From contig CAZCSO010000038.1 in NCBI GenBank assembly GCA_964501315.1, positions 1-9,763 of the forward strand: 9,763 bases of DNA, in the 5' to 3' direction. Source of the DNA: UBA5603 sp964501315 (GTDB taxonomy: Bacteria; Bacillota_I; Bacilli_A; Izemoplasmatales; Hujiaoplasmataceae). Below the pieces are notes generated by a model. The model was not told the origin of the DNA and did no database searches. It saw only the letters and a program-made list of their open reading frames with translations. Position 1 is the stretch's first letter; the number at the start of each line of letters is the position of its first letter. The position numbers and the translations under genes were made by a program. Shown here one piece after another: positions 6,513 to 9,763 of the stretch.

Positions 6513-7468
6513 ATAATCTTTTTCGCCGCTTCGATCACTTCGGCGGCGGTGATGCTTTTCATACACTCGTGGTGCCCCAGCGGGCACTCGCGCTTCATGC
6601 ACGGGGAACACTCCATCTCGTGGCGTACAATCACGCTTTTTTCATTTTTCCACTGGGACGTTTCCAGGTGCCGGGTCGGGCCGAAGACGGCCACCGTCGG
6701 GACCCCGTAGGCGGCGGCCACGTGCATCGGGCCGCTGTCGTTGGTAATGAACAGATCCAGCCCGCCGATCATCGCGCACAGTTCGTTCACGGTGGTTTTG
6801 CCCGCAAGGTTCGTGACGTTGATACCGCCCAGGCGCGTTTCGATATCCCCGGCCATCTGCGTTTCGTTCGGACCGCCGAAGATCACGATGTCGTAACGGT
6901 CGCTGAACGTTCGGGCGACTTCGGCGAATTTTTCGGGATACCACCGTTTTGCGCTGCCGTAGGTAGCCCCGGGGTTGATTCCCAGCGTCGGGCGTTCGTA
7001 GTGCCGGGGCTGGATATGGAGGCAAAGCGGGCCGGTTTCGAGCGGCTTTGGACTCAGCGCTTGGGCGATGTCGAGGTATTGTTCGACGAGGTGAGCGGGA
7101 CGGTTCGGTTTCACAGGGTGCGACAGGAGGGCGCGGGAATGCCAGCTTGAACGCGCGGCGGTGATCCGAGTACCGCTAAGGCGCAGCAGCAGCGAGGAAT
7201 GAAGCTGGTTGCGAAAGGTGATTCCCATGTCGTGGACTCCCAGAAGCTTCGCGAAGCGGTACGTATTGAGGAAGCGGTTTCCCCCTTTTTTCGTTTCGTC
7301 GACGTAGGCACGGGTACATTGGGGATGGTGTTTGAGGGCCTCGAGGCTGACGTACGATCCGACCAGCGTAAGCGTTGCATCGGGATAAACCTTGCACAGT
7401 GCTTCGATGGCGGGGGTGGCCATGAGGGCATCGCCGAGCCAGTTGGGAAGGATGATCAGGAGTTTCAT
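6509..7468 (-). CDS. waaF: ADP-heptose:LPS heptosyltransferase II
   Basis: 319-residue GT9-family glycosyltransferase acting at the cytoplasmic face of the inner membrane, adding the second L,D-heptose of the LPS inner core. Seen: the N-terminal family signature LPNWLGDALMATP with catalytic-type D13; the second-domain entry LGINPGATYGSAKRWYPEKF, typical of WaaF; and the donor-site loop TNDSGPMHVAAAYG (D244, G246, H249), followed by TVAVFGPT. The C-terminus holds a cysteine cluster C287-x2-C290-x4-C295-x6-C302 (CSPCMKRECPLGHHEC), which I recall as a WaaF-family trait and which separates it from WaaC. The start is set by GGAG at 7477-7474, five bases before the ATG. The ATG overlaps the stop of the upstream glycosidase-like gene (ATGA), indicating coupling on one minus-strand transcript. 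It converges on the yfaZ-like gene with overlapping stops. Confidence 0.93.
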   Translation of the reverse strand: MKLLIILPNWLGDALMATPAIEALCKVYPDATLTLVGSYVSLEALKHHPQCTRAYVDETKKGGNRFLNTYRFAKLLGVHDMGITFRNQLHSSLLLRLSGTRITAARSSWHSRALLSHPVKPNRPAHLVEQYLDIAQALSPKPLETGPLCLHIQPRHYERPTLGINPGATYGSAKRWYPEKFAEVARTFSDRYDIVIFGGPNETQMAGDIETRLGGINVTNLAGKTTVNELCAMIGGLDLFITNDSGPMHVAAAYGVPTVAVFGPTRHLETSQWKNEKSVIVRHEMECSPCMKRECPLGHHECMKSITAAEVIEAAKKII

Positions 7469-8730
7469 TCGCTCTCCATCGGGGTGGTGTAGTAAAGCGG
7501 CGCTTCACTCAAAGAGAGGATATCCGTCGTTTGGATTGTGCCGTCACGGGTTGTGATCGTGACCGTATCGGTGAGCGGGACTTCCAGCGTGCCGCTCTCC
7601 ATCCATTCGACGTGCAGAACCCCTTGGGGGGTTTCGCACAGGAGGGTGTGGCGACCCCGTTTGATTCCGTAGCCGACGTAGGAAGCTTCCTTCATCTGCA
7701 AGAGCATCGTACGGTAGGCGTCGAAGGCGCTTCGTTTACGGATTTGTCCGCGGTTGTCGATGAGGCCGTAGCCCGGGGCGATCAACTGGTGCCAAAAAAC
7801 GGTGTTGACCGATTGCGAGGCGAAAGCGAGGAGATGGTAACGGACCATGTAGGAAGCGTAGGCCTCTTCGTTGACGCATTCGGTTTCGCTGGTGGGAGCG
7901 TAGGGGGCGGTTCCGCTCAGGGGCCAGTTCGTTTCGGTGATGACGATCTCCCCGTTGCTTTTGGGACTCAGACGGCAAAGAGAAGCGAGCAGACGGATTT
8001 TTTCGATGAGGTTGAACCCCATCTGGGTATTTTCCGGAGCGCCGCGGCGGTCGACGTAGAGGAGGCTTCCGAGGGCATCATAGCGGATGTTTCGGAGGTT
8101 GAAGAGGGTATGGGCGCTGTAGTGGTATTCGAAATCGATTACGTTCGAACCGATCAGATTCAGATGGGGAAAACAGGTTTTTTTGAGATCGAAAGCGACT
8201 CCGTAGAAGTCAAGATATTCGTCGACGCTGAAAAATCCCCATTTGGCACGGTTGATCGTACTGCCGATGACGTAGGTGTCGCAGACCCCCGATAGGGCGG
8301 TAAAAATCGCGCTAAAGTGCGTCCGGGTTATCGAAAGATCGGTGATATGCTCCCGATCCTGCAAAACGGCGATCGCGATTTTGCACCCTTTGAAACTGCG
8401 GACAAAGGCGACGTATTCGTCGAGTTTTTCGATCTCCCACAACGGGATCCGGATAAGTAGATTTTTGACCCCCAGCTCGCGGACGAGTTCAGGGGCGAGG
8501 TCGGGTTCCTTGTCGAGATTGACCCCCATCCCGAAAAAATGCTCACCGTCGATTCGGCGATGGGGGACGTAAGGCATCGCCAAAACGGAAAGAGGGAGGG
8601 TCACCGCCGCGACGAGGAAGGTTTTGATCAGTGAGGGGAGGGCGGAGAGACGCATTTTGCGCTTTAGCTTCTTATCCCGGATAATGGCGGGCTGATCCGA
8701 ATAGTGGTCCCAGGCAAACGGTGTTTTCAT
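7465..8730 (-). CDS. Exported TIM-barrel glycoside-hydrolase-like protein, possibly lacking the acid/base residue
   Basis: 421 residues from the ATG at 8730. I do not recognise a named family, but the layout fits a clan GH-A (beta/alpha)8 barrel plus a C-terminal beta domain. Successive strands can be read: FFGMGVNLD, NLLIRIPLWEIE, KIAIAVLQDRE, TYVIGSTINRAKWGF, NLIGSNVIDFEYHY, ALGSLLYVDRR, EIVITETNWPLSG (E266), and VNTVFWHQLIAPGYGLID. E266 in ITETNW fits the strand-7 nucleophile. The strand-4 segment, where GH-A enzymes have Asn-Glu, reads S157-T158 before INR, so the acid/base Glu seems to be absent. A hydrophobic segment at about 36-50 (FLVAAVTLPLSVLA) is a signal peptide or anchor. If translation starts at M26 (codon 8655-8653) it becomes a textbook signal peptide ending VLA; from M1 it has a basic 35-residue cytoplasmic tail. 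AGGA lies 12 bases before 8730, a weak site. Its stop overlaps the waaF start, placing it in LPS or surface-glycan metabolism. Gene reality is high; function is open. Confidence 0.75.
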   Translation of the reverse strand: MKTPFAWDHYSDQPAIIRDKKLKRKMRLSALPSLIKTFLVAAVTLPLSVLAMPYVPHRRIDGEHFFGMGVNLDKEPDLAPELVRELGVKNLLIRIPLWEIEKLDEYVAFVRSFKGCKIAIAVLQDREHITDLSITRTHFSAIFTALSGVCDTYVIGSTINRAKWGFFSVDEYLDFYGVAFDLKKTCFPHLNLIGSNVIDFEYHYSAHTLFNLRNIRYDALGSLLYVDRRGAPENTQMGFNLIEKIRLLASLCRLSPKSNGEIVITETNWPLSGTAPYAPTSETECVNEEAYASYMVRYHLLAFASQSVNTVFWHQLIAPGYGLIDNRGQIRKRSAFDAYRTMLLQMKEASYVGYGIKRGRHTLLCETPQGVLHVEWMESGTLEVPLTDTVTITTRDGTIQTTDILSLSEAPLYYTTPMESE

Positions 8731-8736
8731 GGCGCT

Positions 8737-8742
8737 ATTGTA
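8737..8742 (-). promoter_or_regulatory. Candidate -10 box for the glycosidase-like gene and waaF
   Basis: The minus strand reads GGATACAATAGCGCC immediately before the ATG at 8730. TACAAT is a good -10 hexamer and the TACAATAGCGC string nearly repeats the TATAATAGCGC upstream of the cytochrome gene. Transcription would begin at about 8730, which means either a leaderless start or use of the internal ATG at 8655. No clear -35 is seen. Confidence 0.4.
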
Positions 8743-8765
8743 TCCTCTTCTTACCTTGGATGGGG

Positions 8766-8771
8766 TAAAAT
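8766..8771 (+). promoter_or_regulatory. Candidate -10 box for the rightmost GT9 gene
   Basis: TAAAAT at 8766-8771 lies 28 bases before the ATG at 8800, with the AAAGGG ribosome binding site (8788-8793) between. It contains the in-frame upstream ATG at 8770, which is therefore unlikely to be the translation start. It is divergent from the minus-strand -10 at 8742-8737, only about 23 bases away, so the two promoters share their upstream DNA. Confidence 0.4.
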
Positions 8772-8799
8772 GGCGCAAACACACTCTAAAGGGCCGACG

Positions 8800-9763
8800 A
8801 TGAACATACTGGTGGTGCGCAACGACAAACTGGGAGATTTTATCACCGCCCTGCCGACGCTGTACGTGCTCAAGCATCACGATCCCGCCAACCGTATCGT
8901 CGCCCTCGTCGCGCCGCTTAACGCCGCCCTGGCCGAGTCGTGCGATTTCATCGACGAAGTGATCGTCGATGGCGGCGGCGATATTCTTGAACTCGCTTTC
9001 AAAATCCGCGAGGCAAAGATCGACGCGTCGGTCACCCTTTTTTCCAACACCCGCATAGCGATCGCGCAGTTTCTGGCCCGTATTCCCCTTCGTATTGCTC
9101 CCGCGACGAAGATCGCCCAGATTTTTTACAACCGACGGATCAAGCAGCGCCGCAGTCGGGTAGAAATGGCCGAATTCGAATACAACCTTCAGCTCGCACG
9201 GGCATTGATCGCGGATATCGATCTCGATTTTCCCAGACCCTTGCTGCATTTTGGGGATCGGGCTTATAAAGCATTCTGCGCCGAGTATGGCATTACCCGC
9301 CCCGTCGTCGCGTTCCATCCCGGATTCGGAGGGTCGTCCGATGCGAACTGGACGCTGATCGAGTACGTCGAACTGGTACGGATCGCCGAAAGGATCGATA
9401 CCTTCGACGTTGTGATGACCTTCGGCCCCGATGAAGGGAAACTGTACGATGAGGCCAAGGCGTTGCTGGGAGAGGGGAGCCGTATCCGAATGTATCGTTC
9501 ACGCGGCAGCGTTGTTGATTTCGCACAGGTTTTAAGCAGTTTTAAACTGTTTATAAGTACATCAACCGGAACGTACCACCTTGCGAGCGCCTGCGGGTGT
9601 GAGACCTTTACCTTTTTTGCCGATACGCTGTTTGCGTCGGCCGCACGCTGGAAAAGCATCGGGGAAGAATCCAAGCAACACCATTACATGATTCCGCAAA
9701 ACCCGCAGGGGCGTGCGGCCATGTTCGAAAGGGTCAAGCGGGAGCTGAAAAGTCGCCTCGAAG
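8800..9763 (+). CDS. GT9-family glycosyltransferase, heptosyltransferase-like (3' end beyond window)
   Basis: 321 complete codons are present and the frame is open to the window edge. The N-terminus MNILVVRNDKLGDFITALP is the standard start of ADP-heptose:LPS heptosyltransferases with D13 in the catalytic position. The second Rossmann-like domain begins VVAFHPGFGGSSDANW at about 169, and the donor-site loop reads STSTGTYHLASACG at 253-266, where family members usually have D-(S/T)-G-x-x-H; G257 and H260 are kept but the Asp is Ser255. WaaF's cysteine cluster is not seen in the part present. It is therefore a heptosyltransferase-like protein of uncertain acceptor; I do not call it waaC. AAAGGG at 8788-8793, six bases before the ATG, decides the start over the in-frame ATG at 8770. 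Its position beside waaF and near hldD-hldE supports a role in LPS core assembly. Confidence 0.85.
   Translation, partial: MNILVVRNDKLGDFITALPTLYVLKHHDPANRIVALVAPLNAALAESCDFIDEVIVDGGGDILELAFKIREAKIDASVTLFSNTRIAIAQFLARIPLRIAPATKIAQIFYNRRIKQRRSRVEMAEFEYNLQLARALIADIDLDFPRPLLHFGDRAYKAFCAEYGITRPVVAFHPGFGGSSDANWTLIEYVELVRIAERIDTFDVVMTFGPDEGKLYDEAKALLGEGSRIRMYRSRGSVVDFAQVLSSFKLFISTSTGTYHLASACGCETFTFFADTLFASAARWKSIGEESKQHHYMIPQNPQGRAAMFERVKRELKSRLE

Noticed and set aside
6521..6552. CGCCGC / GCGGCG inverted repeat near the yfaZ-waaF junction as a terminator
   Set aside because: It has only a six-base stem and a long loop, lies inside waaF codons, and no U run follows it in either direction; a GC-rich coding coincidence is more likely.
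5928..6611. Minus-strand open frame (227 codons) antisense to the yfaZ-like gene
   Set aside because: The plus strand has a signal peptide, barrel strands and a ribosome binding site; the antisense frame has none of these and crosses into waaF.
6482..7150. Plus-strand open frame (222 codons) antisense to waaF
   Set aside because: waaF is unmistakable on the minus strand; this frame is its compositional shadow.
7531..8295. Plus-strand open frame (254 codons) antisense to the glycosidase-like gene
   Set aside because: It starts inside the opposing gene without a ribosome binding site and reads as low-complexity Asp/Val/Gly/Phe sequence.
8770..8799. In-frame upstream ATG at 8770 as the start of the GT9 gene
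   Set aside because: It overlaps the TAAAAT -10 box, while the ATG at 8800 has AAAGGG six bases upstream and begins exactly at the family's usual N-terminus.
8731..9318. Upstream extension of the glycosidase-like frame to a 617-residue protein
   Set aside because: The extra 196 codons are antisense to the GT9 gene, which has a good ribosome binding site and family motifs, and both promoters fall between 8737 and 8771. The extension has no recognisable domain.

Overview
The window looks like chromosomal DNA of a free-living Campylobacterota (Epsilonproteobacteria), probably a Sulfurimonas/Sulfuricurvum/Sulfurovum-like sulfur or hydrogen oxidiser. This rests on gene content and protein style: a CcoI with an N-terminal cysteine-rich domain, a small CcoS, a c553-type cytochrome with the KGQ and MGALMKGQV stretches, and an Epsilonproteobacterial-type HldD/HldE/WaaF set. 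Base composition is rather GC-rich for that phylum (a by-eye impression, not a count). Genes are tightly packed with many start/stop overlaps. I see no tRNA, rRNA, insertion sequence, CRISPR array or prophage signature.

Left block (1-3365), respiration. A left-truncated, C-terminally short asparaginase-domain gene overlaps ccoI, the P1B-type copper ATPase that supplies copper for cbb3 cytochrome oxidase assembly. ccoI is followed 9 bases later by ccoS, a second cbb3 assembly factor. Convergent to them is a small periplasmic c553-type cytochrome, a plausible electron carrier to such an oxidase, with its own promoter and a good intrinsic terminator.

Middle block (3451-6512), ADP-heptose synthesis. 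From a divergent intergenic region a plus-strand operon runs hldD - hldE - yfaZ-like. hldD and hldE share ATGA, and hldE overlaps the yfaZ-like gene by 7 bases. HldE phosphorylates D-glycero-D-manno-heptose 7-phosphate and adenylylates the 1-phosphate; HldD epimerises the product to ADP-L-glycero-D-manno-heptose, the donor for inner-core lipopolysaccharide. The isomerase gmhA and phosphatase gmhB needed to complete the pathway are not in the window. The third gene encodes a predicted outer-membrane beta-barrel.

Right block (6509-9763), heptose transfer. On the minus strand an exported TIM-barrel glycosidase-like protein is translationally coupled (ATGA overlap) to waaF, heptosyltransferase II; waaF converges on the yfaZ-like gene with overlapping stop codons. 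Divergent from the glycosidase-like gene, and running off the right edge, is a second GT9-family (heptosyltransferase-like) gene. The middle and right blocks together form an LPS inner-core locus.

The most interesting item is the glycosidase-like protein: its barrel keeps a Glu at the nucleophile position but seems to have Ser-Thr where the Asn-Glu acid/base pair is expected. Other points are the one-domain asparaginase, 7-8 base G/C homopolymers inside ccoI, hldD and hldE, the coupling of a YfaZ-like outer-membrane protein to heptose synthesis, and a shared TA(T/C)AATAGCGC promoter core upstream of two minus-strand genes.
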